A stretch of 64,000 nt of DNA from positions 40,276 to 104,275 of the forward strand of contig CAKTVW010000001.1 in NCBI GenBank assembly GCA_934630495.1, read 5' to 3'. The notes beneath the pieces are model-generated. The model was given only the letters and a program-made list of their open reading frames with translations. It ran no database searches and was not told where the DNA came from. The DNA is from an uncultured Oscillospiraceae bacterium (GTDB taxonomy: Bacteria > Bacillota > Clostridia > Oscillospirales > Oscillospiraceae). Made by a program: the position numbers and the translations under genes. How positions within the stretch are numbered: the first letter of the stretch is position 1; the number at the start of each line of letters is the position of its first letter. This document shows positions 40,687 to 49,250 of the stretch, piece after piece.

Positions 40687-42057
40687 ATGAAAAAGCTTTT
40701 CAAGGGCGGCACCATCGTAAACGCGCACGGCCGTCAGACAGCCGATCTCCTTGTCGACGGCGAGAAGATCGTAAAAATCGGCGCTTCGCTGACCTGTCCC
40801 GAGGCCGAGCTTGTCGATGTCAGCGGCAAGCTGCTCTTCCCCGGTTTCATCGACGCGCATACCCACTTTGACCTCGACGTGTGCAACACCACGACGGCCG
40901 ACGATTTTTATACCGGCGGACGCTCCGCGCTGCGCGGCGGCACGACCATGGTCATTGACTTTGCCTGCCCGAACAAGGGCGAATCGCTGCAATACGGTCT
41001 TGACCTGTGGCACAAGAAGGCAGACGGCCGCACCGCGTGCGACTACGGCTTCCACATGACCATTGACGATTGGAATGAAAGCATCATTGCCGAGCTTCCG
41101 AAAATGTTCGAGCAGGGTGTCAGCTCTTTTAAAATGTACATGACTTATCCGGCCATGATGATCGGCGACGAGGCAATGTTCAAGGCGCTGCAAAAGCTGA
41201 AGGAGCTTGGCGGTATTGCCGGGGTGCACTGCGAAAACGCCGGTGTGATCGATGCGCTGATCTCCGAAAAGAAGGCGGCCGGCGAGCTTTCCCCCGCCGC
41301 CCATCCGCAGTGCCGTCCGTCCGTGCTTGAGGCGGAGGCCATCAGCCGTCTGCTGAAAATGGCCAAGGTCGCGGACGTTCCGGTCGTGATCGTGCATCTG
41401 TCCAGCGAGGCCGGTCTGAGCGAGGTGCGCGCCGCCCGTGCGCGCGGGCAGAAGTTCTACGTCGAGACCTGTCCGCACTATCTGCTTCTGGACGATTCCC
41501 GCTACAGTCTTTCCGACTTCGCGGGAGCAAAATATGTCTGTGCGCCGCCGCTTCGGAAGAAGCTGGACAACGAAGCGCTCTGGGATGCGTTGGAAAACGG
41601 CGAGATTCAGACCGTTTCGACCGATCATTGCAGCTTCACCTTAAAGCAGAAGGACGCGGGCAGAGACGATTTTACGAAGATCCCCGGCGGAATGCCCGGC
41701 GTAGAGACACGCGGTGTGCTGATGTATACCTACGGCGTCGCTGCCGGACGCATCAGCGCCGAGCGGATGGTCGAGGTTCTTTCGGAAGCGCCCGCCAAGC
41801 TCTACGGCGCATTCCCGCGCAAGGGTCAGCTTGCCGAGGGCGCGGACGCAGATATCGTCGTCTACGATCCGAACGGAACGTCTCGGATCACGGCGAAGGA
41901 TCAGATCGCAAATGTCGACTATGCGCCCTACGAGGGCTTTGAGGTCGCCGGCCGCATCGCACAGGTATGGCTGCGCGGAACGCTTGCGGTAGACGAGGGC
42001 AAGGTGCTCGAGGATCGCGGCGGTCAGTTTATCGCGCGCGGAAAAAGCGCATTGTAA
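40687..42057 (+). CDS. hydA: Dihydropyrimidinase / D-hydantoinase
   Basis: A 456-residue cyclic amidohydrolase that opens dihydropyrimidines or 5-substituted hydantoins. Metal site: His58 and His60 (IDAHTHFD), carbamylated Lys149 (SSFKMYMTYP), then HCENAGV, VHLSSEAG and the Asp in STDHCSFT. The ATG has AAAGGAG 12 nt upstream, a slightly long spacing. Partners of reductive pyrimidine breakdown (dihydropyrimidine dehydrogenase, ureidopropionase) are absent nearby, so the physiological substrate is open. Confidence 0.93.
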   Translation: MKKLFKGGTIVNAHGRQTADLLVDGEKIVKIGASLTCPEAELVDVSGKLLFPGFIDAHTHFDLDVCNTTTADDFYTGGRSALRGGTTMVIDFACPNKGESLQYGLDLWHKKADGRTACDYGFHMTIDDWNESIIAELPKMFEQGVSSFKMYMTYPAMMIGDEAMFKALQKLKELGGIAGVHCENAGVIDALISEKKAAGELSPAAHPQCRPSVLEAEAISRLLKMAKVADVPVVIVHLSSEAGLSEVRAARARGQKFYVETCPHYLLLDDSRYSLSDFAGAKYVCAPPLRKKLDNEALWDALENGEIQTVSTDHCSFTLKQKDAGRDDFTKIPGGMPGVETRGVLMYTYGVAAGRISAERMVEVLSEAPAKLYGAFPRKGQLAEGADADIVVYDPNGTSRITAKDQIANVDYAPYEGFEVAGRIAQVWLRGTLAVDEGKVLEDRGGQFIARGKSAL

Positions 42058-42061
42058 TACT

Positions 42062-42202
42062 GATTCTTGATTAAAAGATTTAATCAAGAATCCCGTGTGC
42101 TACGCACACTCGCATCGTGCGAAAGCACGCTGCGCCGTCTCATGCAGAATCTGACGCGCCCTTGGCGCTATAAAAAGCTTTTCAAGCTTTTTAACAGATT
42201 CT
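42062..42202. repeat. Palindrome cluster
   Basis: GATTCTTGATTAAA (42062-42075) pairs perfectly with 42079-42092. Small hairpins GTGTG/CACAC and CGTGC/GCACG follow. Then AGAATCTG (42146-42153) pairs with CAGATTCT (42195-42202) around TAAAAAGCTT-ttc-AAGCTTTTTA (42171-42193). The first hairpin may terminate hydA; the last resembles an intergenic palindromic repeat unit. Confidence 0.6.
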
Positions 42203-42203
42203 A

Positions 42204-42364
42204 GGGCACCTCTGATTAAATCGCAAGAGTGGTCAGCGAGGGATTTTGTTCCAAATTGAGGTTTGGAAATCGCAGGAATACTTTGTGTATTTCAAGATTT
42301 TCAAACCGATAAGTTGGGGCAAAAGGCCCGCTGAGCGCCGCAGACGATTTATTCAGAGGTTCCC
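42204..42364. mobile_element. 161-bp MITE with TA target duplication
   Basis: The ends GGGCACCTCTGATTAAATCG (from 42204) and, inverted, GGGAACCTCTGAATAAATCG (ending 42364) form 20-bp terminal inverted repeats with two mismatches. TA dinucleotides flank both sides (42202-42203, 42365-42366). No transposase is encoded. The ends resemble those of IS5-group elements, but this is from memory and unverified. Confidence 0.75.
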
Positions 42365-42380
42365 TAGTATAAACAATAAC

Positions 42381-42419
42381 AAACTGCCGAGGGCGTTTAT
42401 GCTTCGCCCTCGGCAGTTT
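42381..42419. terminator. Terminator hairpin
   Basis: A 15-bp perfect stem AAACTGCCGAGGGCG / CGCCCTCGGCAGTTT with a 9-nt loop, 25 bp past the stop of the minus-strand beta-lactamase-like gene. Confidence 0.75.
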
Positions 42420-42443
42420 ATATTCTCAATATGTATCGCACAG

Positions 42444-43427
42444 CTATATGATGTGCTCCCGACGGTACTTGACGATCAGGCATACGACCGCGACCGTAAT
42501 ACCGATCGCAACGGTCACGGAAAGCGCAATGGTCAACCAATGCATCAGCTCGCTGTTGTCATTCGGATCGACCGCCGACGGCGTAAAATCCGAATCCGAA
42601 CGGCTCTGTCCCGAATACCGGACGGTCTCCGTCGGAACGATCGTACCGGACTGCTCTTCGACATACCCGCAGAACAGCTCGCACAGCTCGGCGATCAGCT
42701 CATCGCCGCCGACGCTCTCGGACGCAAACGCCGCCAGCAAAAACGGCTGCGGCGCGTTGACCTGACCGACGTCGCAGATCCAGCCGTCCTCTTCGCCGCG
42801 AATGTGCGACAGATTGTAGCTTCGGTTGATCCCACCGATGCCGTCGGCGGTCTGTACCATGCGGAAATTCGCCATCATTCCCTGAAACAGCTCTGTCTTT
42901 GCGGCATGATAGCGCAGGCAGTTCATCAAAAACGCCGCGCTGTAGCGGCCGTCGTTCAGATAGCTCTCCGGCAGCTTTTCCGCCGCATAGCCGCCGTAGC
43001 GCTCGTTAATCAGCACGCGGTATTGCAGCGGACTTCCGAGATCGTCGCGCATCTGCGCAGAGGTATCGTCGTCGTTCAGAATAATACTGCGGTAGCGGCA
43101 TTCCTCCAAGGTACGGCCGCCGATGGTAAAGACGTATTCCGGGTCGTCAGGCGGCGGATCAAACGCGCCCAGCTCCTCCTGCTCGTAATAATACATGTGA
43201 AGCGGAAGCGTCCAGACATTCCCGGCGGGCAGAAAAGCGTCCGCATTGAAGCTGACCTGCGCCGCAGTATCGATATTATAAAAGGAAAACGCAAAATTTT
43301 CTTCCGTCAGTCCGTGGTCACGGCGAAAATCTTCGATCTGTTTCTCGAGCGTTGCGTCCTCCTGCGCGGCAAGCGCCTGGCCGCAGAGGAGGATCAAACA
43401 CAGAAGCAAGCAGGCAATACGCTTCAT
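42444..43427 (-). CDS. Beta-lactamase-fold exported protein lacking the catalytic Ser and Lys
   Basis: A 327-residue protein with an N-terminal signal peptide (1-21), a serine beta-lactamase/class A-like domain and one C-terminal helix (about 295-318). At the place of the SxxK motif (usually AGSTxKLPL) it reads AGNVWTLPL (68-76): Asn70 for Ser and Thr73 for Lys. It therefore should not acylate beta-lactams and may bind cell-wall peptides or act as a sensor. The ATG at 43427 has GAGAGG 7 nt upstream; a GTG two codons earlier is less likely. Confidence 0.78.
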   Translation of the reverse strand: MKRIACLLLCLILLCGQALAAQEDATLEKQIEDFRRDHGLTEENFAFSFYNIDTAAQVSFNADAFLPAGNVWTLPLHMYYYEQEELGAFDPPPDDPEYVFTIGGRTLEECRYRSIILNDDDTSAQMRDDLGSPLQYRVLINERYGGYAAEKLPESYLNDGRYSAAFLMNCLRYHAAKTELFQGMMANFRMVQTADGIGGINRSYNLSHIRGEEDGWICDVGQVNAPQPFLLAAFASESVGGDELIAELCELFCGYVEEQSGTIVPTETVRYSGQSRSDSDFTPSAVDPNDNSELMHWLTIALSVTVAIGITVAVVCLIVKYRREHII

Positions 43428-43735
43428 GTACACACCTCTCGTTCAGTTTATTCCGCACCATGCAAACAGCATTGATCGGCAGGAAGCATTCTCGTCTCTC
43501 GCAAGAAAGGCCGATCATGCGCGGAGGCCCTTTGCAGGCTCCGATGTAAGCATTTAGTCATATTATAGCAGGAATTATGTGTTCTGAAAAGGGGGAAAAG
43601 GGCGTTTTTTGCGAAAAAAGATTGACACCGCAGGAAAAGGCAACTATAATCGATGCAGAAATTGGCAGGCGTCCGATACGAATGCCCGATTGAACGCATT
43701 CATGCATCTTAAAATAAAGCCGGAGGGACTGAGAA
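43428..43735. other. Intergenic region between divergent genes
   Basis: A 308-bp interval holding the consensus promoter at 43622-43650 for the downstream gene; nothing else recognised. Confidence 0.6.
43622..43650 (+). promoter_or_regulatory. Consensus promoter for the zinc-ribbon membrane protein gene
   Basis: TTGACA (43622-43627), 17-bp spacer, TATAAT (43645-43650). Confidence 0.85.
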
Positions 43736-44419
43736 ATGACGGAATATTGTAAAAAATGCGGCAGACCGCTTCCCGCAGACGGAATATGTCCCTGCACCCG
43801 CAGACGCAGCCGTCCCTTCGAGCGTCCGTCCGGACCGATCGTCGGCGCGTTCAAGCGCATCGCCAAGCTGTTCCTGCGCTACTGGCGCAATCCGGTCGGC
43901 ACGAGCCGTTTGGCGGCGGAACGCCGCGACATGTCCGCAGGGATCAGCGTTCTGCTGCTGGCGGTCCTGTTCAGTATGCTTTCCACGCTCTCCTTTACTC
44001 TGCGCTATGTCGACACCCGATTTGCCGCCGTCGCTCCGCGCTGGCTGATCGTCGGCTTCTTTGCCCCGCTGCTTGCCATGCTTCTGACCGTTGCGCTGTT
44101 CTACGCGCTGACCTCCGTGTCGAGGATGCGGGTAGATGTGCGTGAGGTCGTGGCCGCACTCGGCGTAAACGCCGTCTTCCCGGTCACGCTGATGGCACTG
44201 TCGGTATTTCTGTCGCTCATCCACTTTGCGGTTTTCGACGTGCTGGCCGTCCTTACCATGGCCGCATGGGTAATTACCTTCTTCACGACGGTTTTCCAGA
44301 CATTCGCGTTCAAGCTGAATCTGCTCGGCATTCTGATCCTGATTCCCGGCTTCGCGGCGGGCTATTTCGCACTTTCCAGACTGCTCGGCTGGCTTGTCGA
44401 CGCGGCAGGCGTTTTTTGA
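43736..44419 (+). CDS. Zinc-ribbon, Yip1-like membrane protein
   Basis: A 227-residue protein with an N-terminal half zinc ribbon (YCKKCGRPLPADGICPC; Cys5, Cys8, Cys18, Cys20) and five hydrophobic segments from about residue 68, in the pattern of Yip1-domain proteins. The role of bacterial Yip1-like proteins is unknown. GGAGGG precedes the ATG, and a near-perfect promoter suggests strong expression. Confidence 0.8.
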   Translation: MTEYCKKCGRPLPADGICPCTRRRSRPFERPSGPIVGAFKRIAKLFLRYWRNPVGTSRLAAERRDMSAGISVLLLAVLFSMLSTLSFTLRYVDTRFAAVAPRWLIVGFFAPLLAMLLTVALFYALTSVSRMRVDVREVVAALGVNAVFPVTLMALSVFLSLIHFAVFDVLAVLTMAAWVITFFTTVFQTFAFKLNLLGILILIPGFAAGYFALSRLLGWLVDAAGVF

Positions 44420-44436
44420 ACACACCTTTAATACAA

Positions 44437-44461
44437 GGTCCGAGGCATAATGCCTCGGACC
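44437..44461. terminator. Bidirectional terminator hairpin
   Basis: GGTCCGAGGCA (44437-44447), loop TAA, TGCCTCGGACC (44451-44461), between convergent genes; TCTTTTAT follows on the plus strand. Confidence 0.75.
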
Positions 44462-44518
44462 TCATCTTTTATATAAGCAGAAGCGGTCCGCCTCTTCCCT
44501 GCTGCTTTCGGAGCACAA

Positions 44519-45583
44519 TCATCCCTTCTGCTTCTTCGGCAGCAGAACGGTAAAGGTCGTCGTTCCGTCCTCGCTTTTCGCAAACACCCGTCCGTTATGT
44601 AATTCACACACTTTTTTTACGACGGCAAGGCCGATGCCGTTTCCCTCCGAAAAATGAGACTCATCCGCCTGATAAAATTTATTGAAAATATGGGTGATGC
44701 GGTCCTTCGGAATATCCTTTCCCTGATTCGCGACGGACACCGTGATCCAAGCGCCCTCTTCGGAAATATCGACAAATACCGTTCCGTTCGGCCTTGAAAA
44801 CTTGATCGCGTTATCCAGCAGATTGATCCAGACCTGCTTCAGCAGCTCCTCGTTCGCCGAGATCAGTTGTTCGCCGAACTGCATTTCCATGCTGATATTC
44901 TTGGGCGTCCACTTTTCCGCAAGCAGCAGCGCCGCACCGCGGATCTGCTCGGAGAGGTTAAAGCGCGTAACGTCCGTAAGGATCGTCTGACTCTCCACGC
45001 GCGTCAGGCTGAGTACGTTGTTGGCCATTGCGGAGAGACGCAGAGATTCCTCCTCTATGACCTCAAGATACTCCTCCTTCTGTTTTTCGGTAAGGTTTCC
45101 GCGCCGCAGGAGCTTAGCGAATCCCGCGATGGAAACGATCGGCGTTTTGAACTCGTGAGAAAAATTGTTGATGAAATCGCTGCGAAGCATCTCGGTGTGC
45201 TCCAGCTCCTGCGCGGCGCGGTTGAAGCTGTTTTCGACCTGCTTGAAGGTCGGATGCGCCCCGATCGGTCTGCCGAAATGCAGTCTGGCCTTGAAATCGC
45301 CGTTTGCGAGCCGATCGAGCTGATTGACCAAGCGCTTGATCGGGCGCAGCGTTATCTTGCCGGTCAGGAACGCCAGCAGAAAGCCGATAACCAGACTGGC
45401 ATAGATAAAGAATCTCAAAAACTCGGGAGAGCCTTGCCCGTCGGCATTTTCGATCACGCCGAGCTGTGCCAAGCCGTAAACAACGCCGATCGTCAGCAGT
45501 ATAACGACCATGATCGCGATAAAAACGATTCCCGAGATCAGCAGCGCCAGCGCAAGCTTTCCCTTTCGCGTACCTTTATTCAC
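44519..45583 (-). CDS. Sensor histidine kinase with HAMP domain
   Basis: A 354-residue membrane kinase: two helices (about 10-35 and 50-72) with only a short loop between, HAMP (about 73-125), HisKA with the phospho-acceptor His in FINNFSHEFKTPI, and an ATPase domain with NLLDNAIKF and EGNGIGLAVVKK. The small external loop suggests it senses something in or near the membrane. GTG start overlapping the regulator's stop by 4 bp. Confidence 0.94.
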   Translation of the reverse strand: MNKGTRKGKLALALLISGIVFIAIMVVILLTIGVVYGLAQLGVIENADGQGSPEFLRFFIYASLVIGFLLAFLTGKITLRPIKRLVNQLDRLANGDFKARLHFGRPIGAHPTFKQVENSFNRAAQELEHTEMLRSDFINNFSHEFKTPIVSIAGFAKLLRRGNLTEKQKEEYLEVIEEESLRLSAMANNVLSLTRVESQTILTDVTRFNLSEQIRGAALLLAEKWTPKNISMEMQFGEQLISANEELLKQVWINLLDNAIKFSRPNGTVFVDISEEGAWITVSVANQGKDIPKDRITHIFNKFYQADESHFSEGNGIGLAVVKKVCELHNGRVFAKSEDGTTTFTVLLPKKQKG

Positions 45584-46254
45584 ACCTTTTTCACCGCCTT
45601 ATAGCCAAGTCCCCGAACGGCGACGATCTCAAATTCGTCCCAGCCCTCGAAGCGCTTACGCAGCCGCCCGACATGGACCGTCACGGTTTCCCAGCCCGTT
45701 TCGCTGTCGGTCCCCCAGATCTCGTCCATAAGCTGTATGCGCGTGAAGATCTGTCCGGGATAGGACAGGAGCTTGTACAGGAGCATAAACTCCTTCTGCG
45801 GCAGCTCCTGCCGCTCCTCCCCTCTTGTGACCGTAAAGGAATTGTAGTCCAGAACGACGTTCCCGACCGTGATTCTCCGTTCACTGACGATCTGCGCGCG
45901 CCGAAGCAGCGCCTTGATGCGCAGAAGCAGCTTTTCTTCGTCAATCGGCTTCGTGATATAGTCGTCCGTTCCCACGAGAAAGCCCTTTTTCTCGTCGGAC
46001 GGAAGCTGCTTTGCCGTTACCATCAGGATCGGCAGCGTGTTATCCGTCTCGCGGATCAGCTCCGTAAACTCATATCCGTCCATTTTCGGCATCATGATAT
46101 CCAGCACGACCAGATCGATATGCGTTTTATCCAGCACCTGCAATGCCTCTTCGCCGTCCGCCGCCGTCGTTACGGTATAATTTGCGCCCTCGAGCACGGC
46201 CCGTAGCAGCATTCTGGTGTGCTTATCGTCGTCAACAACGAGAATGTGAAACAT
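45580..46254 (-). CDS. OmpR/PhoB family response regulator
   Basis: A 224-residue regulator: receiver domain with DDDKH and phospho-acceptor Asp in LVVLDIMMPKMDGYEF, and a winged-helix DNA-binding domain (about 125-222). The ATG at 46254 has GGGAGG 7 nt upstream. It precedes its kinase in one operon. Target genes are not evident; the neighbouring Yip1-like gene is a candidate. Confidence 0.95.
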   Translation of the reverse strand: MFHILVVDDDKHTRMLLRAVLEGANYTVTTAADGEEALQVLDKTHIDLVVLDIMMPKMDGYEFTELIRETDNTLPILMVTAKQLPSDEKKGFLVGTDDYITKPIDEEKLLLRIKALLRRAQIVSERRITVGNVVLDYNSFTVTRGEERQELPQKEFMLLYKLLSYPGQIFTRIQLMDEIWGTDSETGWETVTVHVGRLRKRFEGWDEFEIVAVRGLGYKAVKKV

Positions 46255-46620
46255 AAAATATCCTCCCGCGCGGTTTTGGGACAGCATACCGCCGCATGAT
46301 AAACCGAAAATAAACCGTTCGGGCTGTCCCGTTCTTTCAGCCGCACGGATATTTTACAGGATTCGGTCAAACGTGTCAATATCTGTTCGGCGGCGGTACT
46401 GCTTTCCGATATCCCCGCACCGATTTTACGGATAAGATCGGCCCGTGCAGTTTCGTTTCAGTTTAGAATCGTCTGCTAGAGTGCTTGCGCAAAATGTCGA
46501 AAAAGGGACATTTCCGGGGGCCTCGTTTTCCTGCCCGCGGCATTCGCCGCGATCTCCCATCCCCCGCCGCAACGGAAAACACCGTATCAAAACAATTGCA
46601 GATGTAAAGGAGCTATTATC
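46255..46620. other. Intergenic region between divergent genes
   Basis: A 366-bp interval. It holds the minus promoter at 46351-46379 and an inverted repeat AAATGTC-gaaaaagg-GACATTT around 46492-46513; the DegV promoter is not clear. Confidence 0.5.
46351..46379 (-). promoter_or_regulatory. Promoter for the two-component operon
   Basis: On the minus strand: TTGACA (46379-46374), 17-bp spacer, TAAAAT (46356-46351). Confidence 0.8.
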
Positions 46621-47517
46621 ATGAGAAAAGTTAAGATCATTACGGATTCCTGCGCCGATCTGAGCGCGGAGCAGCTTGAAAAATACGATATCGACTATGC
46701 CAAAATGTCCACGATTGAGGACGGAAAGGAAGCTCCGGCACTCCTTACCTGGAGTCCTGCCGAAGCGCACAGACTATACGAAACGATTCGCGGCGGCAAG
46801 CGCATCACCACGGCACAGGTCTCGGTCGAGGAATTTAACAACGTATTCACCAAGTATCTGGAAGCCGGCTTCGACATTGTCTATATTGCCTGCTCCTCCA
46901 AGCAAAGCGGCTCGGTAAACACCGGCTATGTGACGGCAAAGAAGCTGCTTGAGCAGTATCCGGAGGCCTCCGTTTACTGCATCGACTCTTTGAACGCCAG
47001 CATCGGAGAGGGTATGCTCGCCATGGAAGCCGCAAAGCTGGCCGCACAGGGCAAGAGCGCGGAAGATATCTACAATCACATTATGAGCATTCGCAAGACC
47101 GTTCAGCAATTTGTGACCGTACATACGCTCGAGCATCTGAAAAAATCCGGACGCGTTTCCGCGTCGTCCGCTTTCTTCGGCAATCTCATGGGCATCAAGC
47201 CGATCTTGGTCGCCGACGCAAACGGCGCACAGGCTGCGATTAAAAAGGTCAAGGGCCGTCAAAATTCGCTTCGCGAGATCGTCAGGCTGCTGAAGGAAAA
47301 CATTGTCGACGCGAAAGAACAGACGATCTATATCGCGCACGGAGATTGTCAGGAGAGCGAGATCGAGGAGCTGAAGCAGAGCATCCGCAGTGAGATCGAG
47401 TGCAAGGACATTTCCGTCGGCTATATCGGCCCCATCGTCGGAGCCTCCGTCGGCCCTGACACGATCGGCGTGTGGGCATTCGGCAAGCCCGTCACCTATG
47501 TAGCGGAAGAAAAGTGA
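46621..47517 (+). CDS. DegV family fatty-acid-binding protein (FakB-like)
   Basis: A 298-residue DegV protein, which holds a fatty acid and presents it to the kinase FakA for phosphorylation. N-terminal KVKIITDSCADLS, the TTAQVSVEEF segment and the C-terminal IYIAHGDCQ / SVGPDTIGVWAFG are characteristic. AAAGGAG precedes the ATG. It is 79 bp upstream of fakA, so FakB-FakA function is well supported. Confidence 0.94.
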   Translation: MRKVKIITDSCADLSAEQLEKYDIDYAKMSTIEDGKEAPALLTWSPAEAHRLYETIRGGKRITTAQVSVEEFNNVFTKYLEAGFDIVYIACSSKQSGSVNTGYVTAKKLLEQYPEASVYCIDSLNASIGEGMLAMEAAKLAAQGKSAEDIYNHIMSIRKTVQQFVTVHTLEHLKKSGRVSASSAFFGNLMGIKPILVADANGAQAAIKKVKGRQNSLREIVRLLKENIVDAKEQTIYIAHGDCQESEIEELKQSIRSEIECKDISVGYIGPIVGASVGPDTIGVWAFGKPVTYVAEEK

Positions 47518-47596
47518 TTTACCCGCTTGCAGGAAAGCCGTCGCCCGTCGCAGGGTGACACTTCTCCTGCCACCAAAGAGAAAGGGAACGATCAGA

Positions 47597-49237
47597 ATGG
47601 ATCAGATACAGACGATTAACGGTGTTTTATTAGCAAGGATGGTTCGCGCCGGTGCGGCAAATCTGCGCGCACATGTGCAGACGATCAACGACCTGAACGT
47701 ATTTCCGATTCCGGACGGCGATACAGGCGACAATATGCTCATGACCTCGATCGGTGGTGTGGACAGGATCGGCGCGGACATCGGTTCCGTCTCCGAAATG
47801 TCGCGGCGGATCTCCGACGGGATGGTGCTCAGTGCACGTGGTAATTCCGGCGTTATCCTGTCGCAGATCTTTGAAGGAATCGCCGACGGTCTGGAGGGCA
47901 TTGACGAGGCCGACGGCGAAGCGCTGGTCAAAGCGCTCCGGCGCGGGACCGAGCACGCCTACCAAGCGGTCATGGAACCGACGGAGGGAACAATGCTCAC
48001 CGTTATGCGCTGCGCAACGCAGTACGCCGCTGAAAAGGCCGCCCCTTCTCCCGAGGGTCTGCTGCGCGATTTTCTGGTGGAGGCCAAGCGCACGCTGGAA
48101 AAGACCCCGGAAATGCTTTCCGTGTTAAAGAAGGCGGGCGTTGTGGATTCCGGCGGAGCGGGTCTTATCTATATTGCGGAGGGAATGCTCAATGCCTTTT
48201 CCGACACGGAAGAAGCCGAGACGCTTACCCCCGCCGCGTCGGCAGCTCAGGAGATCGATCTAAGCCGCTTCACCGAGGACAGTGTGCTTGAATACGGCTA
48301 CTGCACCGAGCTGCTGCTTCGTTTGCAGCGCTGCAAAACAGACATAGAGGCCTTTGAGGTCGGTATGCTGACGGATTATCTCAAGGGCATCGGCGACAGC
48401 GTCGTCACATTTAAAACAGGCAGCATTGTGAAGATACATATTCATACAATGACGCCGGATCGCGTATTGGCGTTTTGCCAGAGATACGGCGAATTTCTGA
48501 AAGTCAAGATCGAAAACATGTCGCTTCAGCACAACAACATCACCCAGAACGACAGCAACCCCTCCGCAGGCCCGAAAAGCGAACGCAAGCCCTACGGCAT
48601 CGTTGCCGTAGCTTCGGGCGACGGGATCAAGGCGCTGTTTACCGAATGCGGCGCGGACGTGATCGTAGACGGCGGTCAGAGCATGAACCCCTCCGCCGAG
48701 GATTTTCTGGAGGCGTTTGCGCAGGTAAACGCGGAGACGATCCTCGTTCTGCCGAATAACGGAAACATCATTCTCGCCGCCCGACAGGCCGCCGGTATGT
48801 ACGCCGACGCCGATGTCCGCGTGATCGACAGCCGCACTATCGGCGACGGCTACGCGGCGCTTTCCATGTTCTCGGCAGACTCGGGCGACACAGAACAGAT
48901 CGTTTCCGAGCTTACCGAGGCAATGGACGGCGTAATTACGGCCGAGGTCTCGAAGAGCGTCCGCGACGCGGAGGGCGTACATGTCGGGGAGTATATCGGC
49001 TTCGTGGGCAAGAACATCCTCGCCTCGGGCAGCTCCCGTTTTGAGACGGTATGCCGCACGGCAGAAAAAACGGACTTTTCCGCACACGACATCTGTCTTT
49101 TGCTTCGCGGTCGCGAGGTCGATCGCGCCGAAGCGGAAGCGCTCAGAGATAAGCTCCTCGCGCAGTACCCCGGCAAGGAGCTGTATCTGATCGACGGGAT
49201 GCAGGAGATATACGACTACATCCTGATCTTGGAATAA
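47597..49237 (+). CDS. fakA: Fatty acid kinase FakA (DAK2 domain)
   Basis: A 546-residue kinase. The N-terminal DAK2 (DhaL-like) domain shows FPIPDGDTGDNMLMT (metal/ATP Asp residues) and GARGNSGVILSQ-type SARGNSGVILSQIF; a middle domain and a DegV-like C-terminal region (VVDSR-type VRVIDSRTIGDGYAAL) follow. It phosphorylates FakB-bound fatty acids to acyl phosphates. The ATG at 47597 fits relatives (MDQIQTINGVLLARMV). PlsY, the user of acyl phosphate, is the next gene. Confidence 0.95.
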   Translation: MDQIQTINGVLLARMVRAGAANLRAHVQTINDLNVFPIPDGDTGDNMLMTSIGGVDRIGADIGSVSEMSRRISDGMVLSARGNSGVILSQIFEGIADGLEGIDEADGEALVKALRRGTEHAYQAVMEPTEGTMLTVMRCATQYAAEKAAPSPEGLLRDFLVEAKRTLEKTPEMLSVLKKAGVVDSGGAGLIYIAEGMLNAFSDTEEAETLTPAASAAQEIDLSRFTEDSVLEYGYCTELLLRLQRCKTDIEAFEVGMLTDYLKGIGDSVVTFKTGSIVKIHIHTMTPDRVLAFCQRYGEFLKVKIENMSLQHNNITQNDSNPSAGPKSERKPYGIVAVASGDGIKALFTECGADVIVDGGQSMNPSAEDFLEAFAQVNAETILVLPNNGNIILAARQAAGMYADADVRVIDSRTIGDGYAALSMFSADSGDTEQIVSELTEAMDGVITAEVSKSVRDAEGVHVGEYIGFVGKNILASGSSRFETVCRTAEKTDFSAHDICLLLRGREVDRAEAEALRDKLLAQYPGKELYLIDGMQEIYDYILILE

Positions 49238-49250
49238 AGGAGGGGCCGCT

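Larger units (their letters stand above)
42058..42443. other. Repeat-rich intergenic region
   Basis: A 386-bp interval between convergent genes that holds, in order, a 14-bp-stem hairpin, a cluster of smaller palindromes, a MITE and a terminator; no gene. Confidence 0.8.

Noticed and set aside
42246..43475. 409-residue frame through the MITE and antisense to the beta-lactamase-like gene
   Set aside because: It crosses a mobile element and a terminator and has no ribosome site.
39907..46588. 15-bp identity GGAAAACACCGTATC upstream of nrdR and of the DegV gene
   Set aside because: A match of this length is expected a few times by chance in 64 kb, the orientations and distances differ, and neither is palindromic.
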